Assembly (NCBI GenBank): GCA_963662175.1
Contig: OY759223.1
Coordinates: 5,737,549 to 5,801,548 of the forward strand
Direction: 5' to 3'
DNA: 64,000 nucleotides
Source: Aradus depressus
Taxonomy: Eukaryota; Arthropoda; Insecta; Hemiptera; Aradidae
This document shows, piece after piece, positions 37,051 to 47,689 of this stretch (the stretch's first letter is position 1; every line of letters starts with the position of its first letter). The notes under the pieces were generated by a model. The model saw nothing but the letters and a program-made list of their open reading frames with translations. It ran no database searches and had not been told where the DNA came from. The position numbers were made by a program, and so were the translations under genes.

Positions 37051-37879
37051 AAATTAAATTAAAAAATAGGTTCCCTTAATTTAAATAGGTACTTAAAATG
37101 TGACTTTACCTGTTTTTTTGTTGTTATGGTTGATTACATGTTAGAGAAAAGAAATCTATGTCATTTGAAATTTTAGGAAATCTCAATTTTTTCGACTTTT
37201 GTATTAAGTGAGGTGTATATGCATGCCATGAATTGTTTTTAAGATAGTTTGCAAATCCAAGTAAAGAATTAATGTACATGACGGAGTTACGAGGTTTCAC
37301 CAGAATTTCGTTCCCATTTCTTTTGCAAGGTACGGTTCTTCAAACCGTATTTCATGTTTTTTTCGTTTTATGTCGTACACGAGGTCCCACTAGATCAAAA
37401 GAGTTTTTTTTTGTTTAAAAAAAAACGATTTTCGGAAAAATGTCGCTTACGAGTTATCACGTTTAGGCCGACGATATCTTATCTTGTTGAGGTGTACTCA
37501 TATTTATCTGCTAGGACATAGACAAAACAAATCCGTCCTCTCTAAATGTCAACACTGTCCCCGTTACTCTCCTTCCGTGGGTCCCTTCCTACCTGAGGTC
37601 CCGCACTCTTATTGGCCTTTCATCTCCCCCTCCCCCCACATATTTTCCTATTCGTCAACATCAATCACCTCTAATTAATTCTCTTTTTAAGTATTTTTTT
37701 AAACATGTTTATGTATTTTAAATATACATTTTTTGTATATTATTATTATCCATTTATTAATTTTTCTCTTCTTATTTCTGTTAAGCTCCTTTCTTCCTAA
37801 AATACATTTTATTTCAAACCTTATCTGGACATCCTTCCTTCTCTTTTATAGTCAATCAAAAATAATAAATATTATAAAA
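37051..37879. other. No recognisable feature
   Basis: AT-rich and, toward 37620-37860, CT-rich; no gene or element ends seen. Confidence 0.5.
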
Positions 37880-37965
37880 TTAAAAAAATTCACCGGTGAA
37901 TCCCCGACAATGTACTTCCCCAGAACAAAGTAAACAATTTTTCGCTCCTCCTCCAAAACCTGTAC
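37880..37965 (-). repeat. Rep-A right end
   Basis: AATTCACCGGTGAATCCCCG, then ACAATGTACTTCCCCAGAAC and CGCTCCTCCTCC. Confidence 0.8.
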
Positions 37966-38050
37966 CTATGTATTGTTATTATTATTTTTTTTATTCTATC
38001 ATTTATTTAATTACATTCTATTATTTTCTAAATATTCTCGTACATATATA

Positions 38051-38790
38051 CAGTGGAATCCGCTTATTAGCAATTCGCTTAATAGGAATATCCGCACATT
38101 AGCATCAAAACACGCTGGAACGGACCGGATCGGCAAAATACATTGAGTTTTGTCCGCTTATTAGCAATGAATGTCCGGTTTAAGGGTTCAATTATGAACG
38201 CAGAATGAGGTTTCGAGATAGGAAAATAGGATGTTTCTCGGAAGGTCGGTATTCGGGGAAAAATAACACTTGCGTAAACAGTTTTAGTTTCTGACTATTC
38301 TCTGAAAAACGGAAAGGAGTAAAGCCATAATTAAATAATTCTCAAAAGACTCTGATTTTTGAACCGAACCCCAGCGAGTTTTAAACAGTAAGCTATTCAG
38401 TTGTACTCGGGTCATTGTGGAGTGCGTGTTGTTTGTTAAAAAGGTGCGATGAGTCACATACGACGCGATCTTTCCTTGTCGGAAAAAATTGACATTTTAA
38501 AATCGTATGATGCCCTGCCTAAAATGACGCAATGAGAGGCTGCAGAACGTCTTGAAATTTCCCAGTCAGTACTGTGCAGACTACTAAAGAACCGGTACGA
38601 AACTGAACTTTCTGTTCAGGAAAATGCAAGTGGGCGTAGAAAGATTTCATGCCTACCTAATTTTTATATTTTTCTTTCTTCCCCCCCTCCCCCCCCCCCC
38701 CCCCCCCCCCAATCCGTTTATTAGAATCGTCCGTTTATTAGGTTCAAAGTACGGTGGTCCCGATGTGATTCTAATAAGCGGATTCCACTG
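38051..38790 (+). mobile_element. pogo/Tigger-type non-autonomous transposon
   Basis: Perfect 20-bp TIRs CAGTGGAATCCGCTTATTAG flanked by TA (38049-38050, 38791-38792). CGCTTATTAG-like motifs are repeated inside both ends. Contains the start of a transposase and a C-tract (about 38684-38710). Confidence 0.93.
38449..38641 (+). pseudogene. pogo transposase N-terminal HTH fragment
   Basis: MSHIRRDLSLSEKIDILKSY, then after a TGA at codon 29 EAAERLEISQSVLCRLLKNR and ASGRRK. This is the CENP-B/pogo-type helix-turn-helix (SLSEKIDIL.., AAERLEISQS.). The DDE domain is absent and C-rich sequence follows. Confidence 0.85.
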
Positions 38791-38943
38791 TATTTGTATT
38801 TTAATCAGCAATGATATAATTTCGAATTTGTTTTTGTAATTAAAATTTCAATTTGGCAAGAAATTTTATTTTTAATGTTTTTTGGACTTTACTGTATAGG
38901 AGAAAAGGACAGGGGTAAATCGCGTGCTACTTCCAATTAGTGC

Positions 38944-39010
38944 CTGAAGATGGCAGTATTACCGAAACTACTCCCACATATATTATTTATATTTTGTGAA
39001 ATATACAATA
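38944..39010 (+). repeat. Hammerhead-like motif with shared 3' block
   Basis: CTGAAGATGGCAGTATTACCG-AAA, then ACTCCCACATATATTATTTA and TTTTGTGAAATATACAATAT, as at 25690 and 46677. Confidence 0.4.
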
Positions 39011-39064
39011 TTTTTAAAAAATAATGTATTATGCTCTATTTTTAATATATAGGTACTTATATTA

Positions 39065-39407
39065 GGAGGGCGCCGGTAGCTCAGTGGTATGCGTGCTTGA
39101 CTTCTGAGCTCAAGATCGTGGGTTCGAAACCCGACCGAGGCCCTTAGTTTATTTTATCTGGGAGGTAAAATAAACTTAAGCACGCCGTCCTTCGGATGGG
39201 ACGTTAAGCGATGGTCCCGAGCCTGTACGATGTCAGGTACTCGTTAAAGACCCCTACCCTAGATGAATAAAAATTTAGGGTAGGCAAAATTTAGGACTCC
39301 CAGAGTAGAGTCGGGTCATGTCCACCAGAGTGACGAAAGAGCGCTCTGGTAGTAGGCGATATAACCTCGTAGATAAAGCCCGGGCATGAGTCATAAAACC
39401 TAACCTA
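39065..39407 (+). repeat. SINE-1, full length, with target duplication
   Basis: Flanked by TACTTATATTA (39054-39064, 39408-39418). Intact A-box TAGCTCAGTGG and B-box GGTTCGAAACC, tail AACCTAACC. One of the least changed copies. Confidence 0.95.
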
Positions 39408-39516
39408 TACTTATATTATTATATTTTTATATTATTGCTTGAATTGAGTTATAGGGCAGAGACCAGAGCAGACAAAAGAAATGTTCTGTGGAGGATCCTA
39501 AGTCTGGTTCAGGAGA

Positions 39517-39750
39517 ATGGCATTCAGTGAGCAGGCCATAGTGCAGAGGATCCAGGAGGCTGACATCCCAAGAAACCTGATGTTGATGACTCCGGGGGAA
39601 ACAAAAGAAGAGGATGAGTGCAAGGAACCTTCGGCTGCAAAACTGGAGAACTCTGGACAAGAGACTATGGAGGAGGCTGTGTCGAAGATAGCTGTAGCGC
39701 TGGGGATGTATGCACGTAAGAAACTGTCCTCAACTCATGAGTATTATTGA
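39517..39750 (+). CDS. Hypothetical ORF or exon remnant, 77 codons
   Basis: Unrecognised. From the ATG: MAFSEQAIVQRIQEADIPRN, then a Glu/Lys-rich middle and AVSKIAVALGMYARKKLSST at the end. Base composition is clearly less AT-rich than its surroundings (39430-39750), which is why it is listed. An in-frame TAA lies 15 nt upstream of the ATG. The other frames over the same patch are also partly open. There is no neighbour gene, no clear splice sites and no polyadenylation signal. It could be an old pseudogene or part of an unrecognised mobile element. Confidence 0.2.
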   Translation: MAFSEQAIVQRIQEADIPRNLMLMTPGETKEEDECKEPSAAKLENSGQETMEEAVSKIAVALGMYARKKLSSTHEYY

Positions 39751-39759
39751 TATTAAGTT

Positions 39760-40126
39760 GACATTCTGAGAGCGAAATTGTGACATTTGATGGAAAAGTG
39801 ACCTTCACTTTTCTAATGCCCTTATCCTATCAAACTCAATTTTAGAAACTCCACCACGTTCGATAGTATTGTAACTCAATACCAAATAATCGATACCTTC
39901 AACCCTACAGATTAGTCGATATAAAATCGTTTTCTGAGCTGGATTGCGATAGTCTGCGGAGGGCCTCAATCTGTTGTTCTCAACTTTCACCTGCCCACTT
40001 CCCCCTCTCCAGTTTCTTGGTAACCTGCTTTCTTCCAAGGTCAGTGCACAAATAGCTACGACTACAATAGCTAGAGGTGTCTCCCATCTGAGTGGTTAGC
40101 GTGCCTCCCAAGAAGTCCTCTCATTT
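39760..40126. other. No recognisable feature
   Basis: Mixed-composition sequence between the hypothetical ORF and Rep-A. Confidence 0.5.
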
Positions 40127-40333
40127 TACTTCCCCAGATATACGAAGTATAGGGGAAGTTATGTAATGTGAAGTTTTCAACGAAAGTATGAGGTTTTAGG
40201 CGCCCCTGTGTAAGTGTTGAATATTAGCGCAAACGGTCGACTGTTTTTGGAGGGGGGGGGGGCGAAAAGTTAATTGATTCAATTCGTTTTGGGGAAGTAC
40301 ATTGTCGGTGATTAACCGAAGACTATTTTAATT
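40127..40333 (+). repeat. Rep-A, minimal copy with both ends
   Basis: ACTTCCCCAGATATACGAAG..TATAGGGGAAGTTATGTAAT at the left; the right end TTTTGGGGAAGTACATTGTC..GGTGATTAACCG lies only about 160 bp away. The internal modules are missing, so this copy shows which parts define the ends. Confidence 0.85.
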
Positions 40334-40682
40334 TAATATAGATCTATAGATTGGAGACTACGAAGTCCTATCAACGCGTGTTTCATGTTCTGTCCCTCCG
40401 TCCTCCGGCTCAAGGAGTGTTCTTTTCCGCAGAATGTTGCAGAGTGAGATCACTTGAGGAACTAAGTGGTTAATTGAACCTTTGAAGATAGATAAAGTAC
40501 TCACAGCTAACCACTTAATCCTCTCTCAAAGGTAGTTTATCTACTTCAGTCCACAAATCCTACATTAGCCCTTACTTACTTAGCAACAGGGCAGTTGGAG
40601 GGGGAAGGATTTAGATTGACTGAAAATTAACCTTCCAAATGGAGTCAAAGCAATGAACCCAAAATCAAATCTGAACATAAAT

Positions 40683-41299
40683 CTGTACCATTTGGGAAAA
40701 ACGAGGCAAGTCCAAAATCACAGGTTTTCAGGGCAGCGCTTTGAAGTTTTCTGTTTTCAGTGTAAATGGATTTTTTTTGATAAATTATTTTTCCAACGGC
40801 CATTATTGAACAATGTCTCCATATTTTATTATGGAATGCATATATATTTAATTTTGTAATTTTATCATACATTTTAAGCACTTATCTAAAATTGCATCCC
40901 CACTTATCTAATTAATCACACGAAATCAAAATTTGTCTATTTTACACCTTCACTTACCTAGTTATTCACTTACTTACATATCTAGTTTTTGCCAATGAAA
41001 GAAGCGTTTCAGAACTGCATAACGGTAATTATCTCTTCTTCTATAAGAAGATAAATACGTTTAACCAATTTTAGGGCACGAACGCGGTTTTGTTAAAAAT
41101 AGATAAATGCAATTGTATAAATCCATAAGTAAATTTCCGAGTTGTCTAAAAATGTCCAATGCGTTTTCAAGGATACCATTGACATTACGACTTGCATACT
41201 TTTACACGATGTGTAGGACACCAATATGGGTTGCCCAGAGTTTTTATCTCATTTTGGACACAAATCGACTTACTATCTACTTTTTCCCAAATGGTACAG
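40683..41299. mobile_element. TIR element, 617 bp, copy 1
   Basis: 19-bp perfect TIRs CTGTACCATTTGGGAAAAA. No transposase. Second copy in direct orientation at 52552-53192, about 95% similar by eye. Confidence 0.88.
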
Positions 41300-42163
41300 A
41301 CATTTTCTCTTATAAATTTAGGGTTCTTTTATTTTATTTTTTAATTATATAGTAAAAAAAATGGTATATTCTTAAAAAAATTTGGAAAGTAGATACTTCC
41401 TAGGTACAAATGGCGATGGCAACACTGGAGATGACAAAGCTCTTTTTAACATTTATAATTGAAAATTGAATTAATTTATAGAAAATTTGTTATTTACTAA
41501 ATTGAAGTATTACAGATTTTGCAACATTCTGAAGTTGTTCTTACTTTATTTCCTAAAATTATGGTAATCCAGTCGCGGACCAAGAGGGTGTGATAGTGAA
41601 AAATATGTAAAATAAAATAAATAAACAAACTAAAAATAAAAATATTGAGACAAACTACCCCTTAAGCCTAAACACACTTCTCTCTCTAGACTGTCTACCT
41701 CCACAACTCTCCTTAGACAGTTCCACATTATTAGAACAGCTGATCGTCGTATTTTGTTTCCATTCATTGGTTGTTGAAATGAAATGAAAATAAATTTTAT
41801 TGTTCTGGGACCGAGGTCCCCTAAGAATGAATACAGAGTAAAGAAAATTAAACACGTTGTTCACATTTCGTTTTTAAACAAAATGCGACTAGTCCATCTT
41901 TGTATATTTATTCACTAATTAAGTTACTTCACCATGGGCCATGGTGGCCGTGCGGGCTAGAGCGTAGGGCTTTGGTCGCATGGTCTTCACCATGGTTTGC
42001 GGGTTCGAATCCCGTCCGGGAGTGAGTTTTATTTTATAGATAGAACTCCCTCCCGGGGCCATGGATGTCGTAAATAACTAGATAACAAATTGATATGGCT
42101 AATATGCACCGTACATGAAGCCAAAAAATAAAAGTTACTTCACTCCTAAGAGCTGCTTTTATA
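41300..42163. other. AT-rich, with LINE-like tail and SINE-2
   Basis: 41797-41830 holds the GGGACC-GA-GGTCCC hairpin (minus orientation) and 41934-42130 is SINE-2. The rest is featureless. Confidence 0.6.
41934..42130 (+). repeat. SINE-2, full length
   Basis: GGCCATGGTGGCCGTGCGGG...TAGAGCGTAGGGC, B-box GGTTCGAATCCCG, body TAGATAGAACTCCCTCCCGG, and the end ATGCACCGTACATGAAGCC plus A-rich tail. Confidence 0.9.
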
Positions 42164-42290
42164 CAACCTGTTGTTTATACAACCAGTTGTTTTTACACTG
42201 TTGTTTATACAACCAGTTGTTTTTACACTGTTGTTTATACAACCAGTTGTTTTTACACTGTTGTTTATACAAACAGTTGTTTTTAACCAT
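42164..42290. repeat. 30-bp tandem repeat, four units
   Basis: Unit CTGTTGTTTATACAACCAGT + TGTTTTTACA; itself built of TTGTTTATACAA-type inverted halves. Confidence 0.93.
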
Positions 42291-42354
42291 CAATATTTAT
42301 ATACCTAACTAGGAATTTATTCTCTAAGTGGTATTTTATTCTAGAGTTAATTAT

Positions 42355-42445
42355 AATTGATGTTTAATGATTTTCAATTTAATAATAAAATTATTTAATG
42401 ATTTTCAATTTAATAATAAAATTATTTAATGATTTTCAATTTAAT
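42355..42445. repeat. 31-bp tandem repeat, three units
   Basis: Unit TTTAATGATTTTCAATTTAA + TAATAAAATTA. Confidence 0.9.
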
Positions 42446-42530
42446 AATCAAATTATTTAATGTTTTGAAATTTATAAATTTACTGTGTAACTTATTTTTT
42501 AGGGTGCACGTTTTTAGTTAATTATAATGT

Positions 42531-42804
42531 GACTCATGCCGGGGCTGTAACTACGAGGTCATATCGCCTACTACCAGAGCGCTCTTCCCTACCTTAAATT
42601 TTTATTCACCTAGGGTAGGGGTCTCTAACGAGCACCTGACATCGTACAGGCTCGGGACCATCGCTTAACGTCCCATCCGAAGATCGGCTTGCTTAAGTTT
42701 ATTTTACCTCCCAGATAAAATAAACTAAGGGCCTCGGCCGGGTTACGAAACCACGATCTTGAGCTCAGAAGGCAAGCACGTATACCACTGAGCTGCCGAC
42801 ACCT
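42531..42804 (-). repeat. SINE-1 with internal deletion
   Basis: ATGACTCATG.. equivalent to GAGCTGCCGACACC. About 80 bp is missing between CAGAGCGCTCTT and CCTACCTTAAA. Confidence 0.85.
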
Positions 42805-42841
42805 CTTTACCTTATAAATATTATATATTTGTATACTAGAT

Positions 42842-43439
42842 CAGTGGCGTAGCTAGAGAATTTGGGCCCCAATGCAAGCGTTGGTAGAGGGCCCCCTCCC
42901 CTGAATTTAATTTTTTACATTTAAAACATGAAAATTTACTACACATTACAGATTACAGGTGGAAAAAAGAAAAACTAGAAAAGTTTGAAATTAAAATGTT
43001 TTCTTTCTCGATTTTGCTGAAGCAAATAAATCTATCAATTTGGAAACATCCATATGTTCCGCTCTTCTAGCTTCAATACTTAAAAGAGCTAAGTCGGACA
43101 GTCGTTTTTGACTCATGGAATTTCCAAGATAATTTTTAATAATTTTCAACTTCGAAAAACTTCTCTCTGCTGTTGCCACCGTCACCGGGATCGTCAAAAA
43201 CAAAACCAATAGCGAACAAACCTCCGGATAGTTACTTGTCATATCGTAGAACTTGACTATTCCCAATTCTCTGATGGTGCTCATCTTCAAAATTTCGGGC
43301 CTTAAAGTTTTCACGAAAAGCAGTAACTCGTGAAATAAGGTTTCGGATAAATCCTTAGAATACTGAATTGGAAAGGGCCCCCCAAAGGCAAGGGCCCCAA
43401 TGCGACCGCATTGTTTGCATGGGCATCGCTACGCCACTG
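42842..43439 (-). mobile_element. hAT-type deletion derivative with hATC ORF
   Basis: TIRs CAGTGGCGTAGC; perfect 8-bp duplication TACTAGAT (42834-42841, 43440-43447). GGGCCCC blocks lie just inside both ends. Confidence 0.92.
42991..43314 (-). CDS. hAT transposase C-terminal dimerisation domain
   Basis: 107-residue open frame: FYDMTSNYPEVCSLLVLFLT, IPVTVATAERSFSKLKIIKN, YLGNSMSQKRLSDLALLSIE. This is the hATC dimerisation region of ZMYM/TTF-type hAT transposases, where TAERSFSKLKLIK is the signature. The DDE catalytic core and N-terminal zinc finger are deleted, so it cannot transpose on its own; it could be a remnant or, if expressed, a dimerisation-only fragment. Lies within 42842-43439. 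The open frame may simply reflect youth. Confidence 0.88.
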   Translation of the reverse strand: MKTLRPEILKMSTIRELGIVKFYDMTSNYPEVCSLLVLFLTIPVTVATAERSFSKLKIIKNYLGNSMSQKRLSDLALLSIEARRAEHMDVSKLIDLFASAKSRKKTF

Positions 43440-43741
43440 TACTAGATACGGAATGTATAAATTGTTATGTTAAACTCACATTAACGTTATTAATATATTA
43501 CAAAATCAATTATTATTATTTGTATAAAAACAGCTGATAGAAGTAAATTAATTAGTGAATAAATATACAAAGATGGACTAGTCGCATTTTGTTTAAAAAG
43601 GAATAGTGAACAACCAATGAATGGAGAAAAATGAGGACGATCAGCTGTTAAAATAGTAACAGTCTAAGGAGAACGGTTTAAGGTGAACACAATGGAAGTA
43701 CGTACCATGGCGCATCTACGTACTTCCACATATATTCCCAA

Positions 43742-44140
43742 CTAGCAGTAATACCCGGCGTTGCCCGGGGAACTTTGACTTTTCTCCCAATATCTCCTAT
43801 AAGGCTATTCAGTTCCTCGACAGTACATTCATGATGTTATAATTTTCAATTATTCATACGGAATAAGGCTTATAGTCCTTCAACTGTAGTAACGCTAGCT
43901 TTGGAGCTAAAACTAATTTATTCAAAAAGATTTCTCATTAATCGTTGCAATGGTTTTCGAGATACAAAGATTGCGTGAGTGGATGCTGGGATGGACTAGA
44001 TATTGAGGTACTAATACGCCTAATAACCTTCCACAGACGATGACGAACAAATTAAAAAAAAAATTAATCAAATCCATCAAGCCGTTCGTGAGTTATAGCG
44101 GTACAACGCACAGACATTTTCAGCTTTATATATATGATGA
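43742..44140 (+). repeat. Dispersed repeat, second copy
   Basis: Matches 9119-9650 almost base for base (CTAGCAGTAATACCCGGCGT; GCTATTCAGTTCCTCGACAG; GAGTTATAGCGGTACAACGC) but lacks its internal duplication. Confidence 0.9.
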
Positions 44141-44157
44141 TATAAGAACTTTAAAGA

Positions 44158-44254
44158 GTTTACCTCCCAGATAAAATAAACTAATGGCCTCGGTCGGGTT
44201 TCGAACCCACGATCTTGAGGTCAGAAGGCAAGCACGCATACCACTGAGCCCCCT
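44158..44254 (-). repeat. SINE-1 head fragment
   Basis: ACCTCCCAGATAAAATAAAC, B-box region GGGTTTCGAACCC, CATACCACTGAGCC. Confidence 0.85.
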
Positions 44255-44603
44255 CTGTATTTTTATATATTTAGCTATTTGCTATAAGAAAAATATGTAT
44301 TTTATATTTAATCAACCCCACATATTTTAAGAAAATATAATTTTATTCATTTTCATTTATTATTATTCACAAAAAAACTTCATATATTCAGAACTGTAAA
44401 AATTAGAATTGTCTAAAGAGAAAGTGCCTTTCCAAAAAAACATTTTGTTTTAAAGTATTGTATATATTCATATGTTATTATTATTTTTATTGAAGTGAAA
44501 ACTTCTTTAGGCGCGCTCTGAACGAAAGTGAACCGTCAGCTTCGGGAAGTAGCTGGGAAACAAAAAATATAATAATCTTGCCTGTTTTCAGACAGTGTGT
44601 AGC

Positions 44604-45063
44604 CATTATAATTTTGTGAGTGTAGTATGTAGCCAGGGGGGCGCCGCGGAAGCGAAAAGTAATACAAAAAAATTTGAAAAAAATTAAGTTAGCTGTATAT
44701 AACGTATTTTGGAAAGTTACGTATAACTGAATTTTGAATATTACCTACGTTGTATGCATTTATTGAACTAATACATATTCGACACCAATCGCTTTATATA
44801 TTTGCAACTATCATCAATTGAAAAAGATTTTCATCAAAAATGTAAGTAATTTAATTCCTGACTCTAGTATTTTTGTAAGGTAATTCAATCCGTTTAGGTG
44901 TCTCTTGTTGGGCATTAAAACGCAGACAACGACGCAACCCGCCAGGCAAATTTGTATAACGAGCGTCGCTCATTGTGTGTTTTGGGGGGGGGGCTGAAAA
45001 CATCTGGCCCCGGGCGCCAATAAACCACGCGACGGCCCTGTGTCATTATAATTTTGTGAGTGT
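44604..45063. repeat. Element flanked by 20-bp direct repeats
   Basis: CATTATAATTTTGTGAGTGT at 44604-44623 and 45044-45063. Near the inner borders stand CAGGGGGGCGCCGCGG and CCACGCGACGGCCCTG, hAT-like ends in opposite orientation. Interior unknown, with a G-tract near 44990. Confidence 0.6.
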
Positions 45064-45346
45064 GTATAGAACATGGTAACGGACATGTTAAACGTTTAAT
45101 TCATTATTTGATTTATATTAATGTGTTAGTTCATAGCTAAACGTAATAAACAAATATATGTTTCTGAAAGTAACAATTTGAGTTCTGCATTTGAATTTTG
45201 TAATTATATGAACACTTAGGCCTTACAACGGCAAAATAGTGATAGGATAGACCTTAAAAAAGAAAAGATACTTTGTAGACAGTTATTACATCGTAGAGCC
45301 GGACACAAATGTGATAAGAATAATAATTATTTATGTAATAATCACT

Positions 45347-45695
45347 GAGGGCGCCGGTAGCTCAGTGGTATGCGTGCTTGCCTTCTGAGCTCAAGGTCGT
45401 GGGTTCGAAACCCGGCCGAGGTCCTTAGTTTATTTTATCTGGGAGATGAAATAAACTTAAGCACGCCGTCCTTCGGATGGGACGTTAAGCGATGGTCCCG
45501 AGTCTGTACGATGTCAGGTACTCGTTAAAGCACCCCTGCCCTAGGTGAATAAAAATTTAGGGTAGGCAACATTTAGGACTCCCACAGTAGAGTCGGGCTC
45601 ATGTTCACCAGAGTGACAAAAGAGCGCTCTGGTAGTAGGCGATATGACCTCGTAGTTAAAGCCCGGGCATGAGTCATAAAACCTAACCTAACCTA
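45347..45695 (+). repeat. SINE-1, full length
   Basis: Intact A- and B-boxes, complete body, tail CCTAACCTAACCTA. A flanking TAATAATCA repeat is likely its target duplication. Confidence 0.93.
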
Positions 45696-45864
45696 TAATA
45701 ATCATCTTCTTTCCGATTCACCAAACTAATCCGAACTAATCCATTATATAACATCAATGTAATTATTATTATTTATATATACTTATATAAATAATAAGAA
45801 AATCAGAAGTTTTCACTTCTGTCGTGTGGTCAAAAGCACACTTCCATTTATTTTTTAGTTAGTT

Positions 45865-46074
45865 TTTATGACTGATGCCCCGAACTTTAACTATAAGGTC
45901 ATATCGCCTACTACCAGAGCGCTCTTGCAGGTGGACATGAGCTGGACTCTACTATGTGAGTACTAAATGTTGCTTACCCAGGTAGGAGTGTTTAACGAGT
46001 GTAAGCTCGGGATCATCGCTTCATGTCCCATCCGAAGGACGGTATGCTTTTCATCTGTCAGATAGAAAACCACC
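45865..46074 (-). repeat. SINE-1, truncated and diverged
   Basis: ATGACTGATGCCCCG, ATATCGCCTACTACCAGAGC, ATGTCCCATCCGAAGGACGG. Confidence 0.8.
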
Positions 46075-46197
46075 TATCGGGATATAAAAAAAAAACCTAA
46101 CGTTGTTACCTATTGTTAGTTTAAAGTATTGAGTATAACTGGGGAAGTATAAAAGTACATAATTGGTACAATATGAAAAGATACATGTGAAATTGAC

Positions 46198-46270
46198 AGG
46201 GGCGTAGCCAGGATTTTGAGCGGGGGGGAGGGTCGCCCCCACTCTTCGCCCGGTCTGCGGGCTGAGATGT
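46198..46270. repeat. One-sided hAT-like end
   Basis: CAGGGGCGTAGCCAGGATTT, then TGAGCGGGGG, like the right end of 28505-29141; no partner end seen. Confidence 0.5.
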
Positions 46271-47171
46271 CTATGAATCCACTCCCAATTGATTTTAAGT
46301 AAAACGCAACTTTCAAAGACCAATATCTCGGAAACTATTGCTCGTACAAGAAAACTAAAAGTACCGGAAAACCTAGATTTTTTGTAGAGAATCTGAAAAT
46401 CCTAATTAAAAATTTGTAAAAATAACATTTTTTTTCGATTCAATTTGTGTCGTGTTAATGTTTAAGCCTATTTCTGAAAAGTGTTCTTTTACTCTATTTT
46501 TAAATTGTATCCCAGTTTGACTAAATTACAAAAACTACATTTTAGATAGTAAACCCCAATTGTTTCGTTTGTTTTACTTTTTTCTTTAGTGCTGTTGAGA
46601 TGTTTGTATAATGTATTATTTGTTCTGGAACCTACCCAACAGTCCTCTTTTTTAAGAACATCGCCTCTGAAGATGTTAGCAATACCGAAAGTACTCCCAT
46701 ATTATATATATTTTTTCAAATAGACAATATTAAAAAAAAAAAAAATACGTTTTTCTTTATTTTTTATTAAGTGTTTCAAAATATCTCGGCTAAAAATGTT
46801 AAGTACTTTCAAAAAGTTAAGAATTCAGTCGTTCGTAAGTTTTAGAAGCACATAACTTTGCAACCTACATCTAACAACGTTTAGCCTTTTTTATACTTTG
46901 TATTTCTGACTTTGGGGATTATCCTAACTCCTCCCCCTAGAACTGTTAAGCCCACTCCGTATCACAAAGATTCAATTAATCAAAATGTCTACATAAAAAA
47001 GATTAACCGCTATTAATAATAGATCCAAAGATAATTTATTTTGTACAAAATAACTGTAAAGAAAACTTTGATTAATGACAGCAGTGATGAATATTGAGCA
47101 TCAAGTACAAAAAACAATCATTAATAATTACGGACAATAAATTAATTATATGACAAATAATAATGGCAATA
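46271..47171. other. No gene; one hammerhead-like motif
   Basis: CTGAAGATGTTAGCAATACC-GAAA at 46677-46700 with the shared downstream block. The rest is AT-rich. Confidence 0.5.
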
Positions 47172-47508
47172 TCAATTTCTTCTGAAGGGTGGAAATTATA
47201 ACAGACATCTCTTAGAAGTTAGAGAGTTTTTACAAAAATAAAACAAACTCTTTTTTTCCAAATATTGACTATTCCACACGAAATGTCTTTAAACTACCAA
47301 TGTCAGCATTACATGTCAGGTTTATTATGAACTAAAGTAACCTGGCGACGATGTAATGCTGAAATTGGTAGTTTTATTATTAGGATACAATTCGTGTGGA
47401 ATAGTCAATATTTGAAGAAAAAAAAAAGTTTGTTTTATTTTCGTAAAAACTGTCTGACTTCAAATAGATGTCTGTTCCAATTTCCACCCTACAAGAAGAA
47501 ATTGATGA
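47172..47508. repeat. Inverted repeat, about 140-bp arms
   Basis: ATCAATTTCTTCTGAAGGGT..AATATTGACTATTCCACACG on the left pairs with CGTGTGGAATAGTCAATATT..CTACAAGAAGAAATTGATGA on the right, around a short loop (about 47315-47345). Confidence 0.9.
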
Positions 47509-47689
47509 TAGACAGGCCATGAGTTCAGACTAAAAGTTCTAACAAAGAGGTAGATTTAAGAAATAAGAAATGTTTCTTATACCTGTTTTTATTAAGAGGA
47601 TACCATTTTAATCCCTATTAAATTAGTGGAATATTATAGATTCAGAATCTCTTTACACAACCCATAAGTGACTTTGTTTAATAAAAAAG

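Noticed and set aside
39068..39145. tRNA gene
   Set aside because: A- and B-boxes are present but the segment is the head of SINE-1, repeated many times with a constant non-tRNA body and target duplications.
40129..40160. loxP-like arm TATACGAAGT in the Rep-A left palindrome
   Set aside because: Only part of one 13-bp arm matches and the palindrome has a different spacer and second arm; chance similarity.
41107..41352. ORF conserved between 41.1 and 53.0 kb
   Set aside because: Both lie in near-identical MITE copies; similarity is at DNA level and the ends diverge by frameshift.
41938..42015. tRNA gene
   Set aside because: Head of SINE-2; same downstream body in four copies.
42164..42290. 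CRISPR-like regular repeats
   Set aside because: Units are contiguous with no spacers in a eukaryotic nuclear genome; simple tandem repeat.
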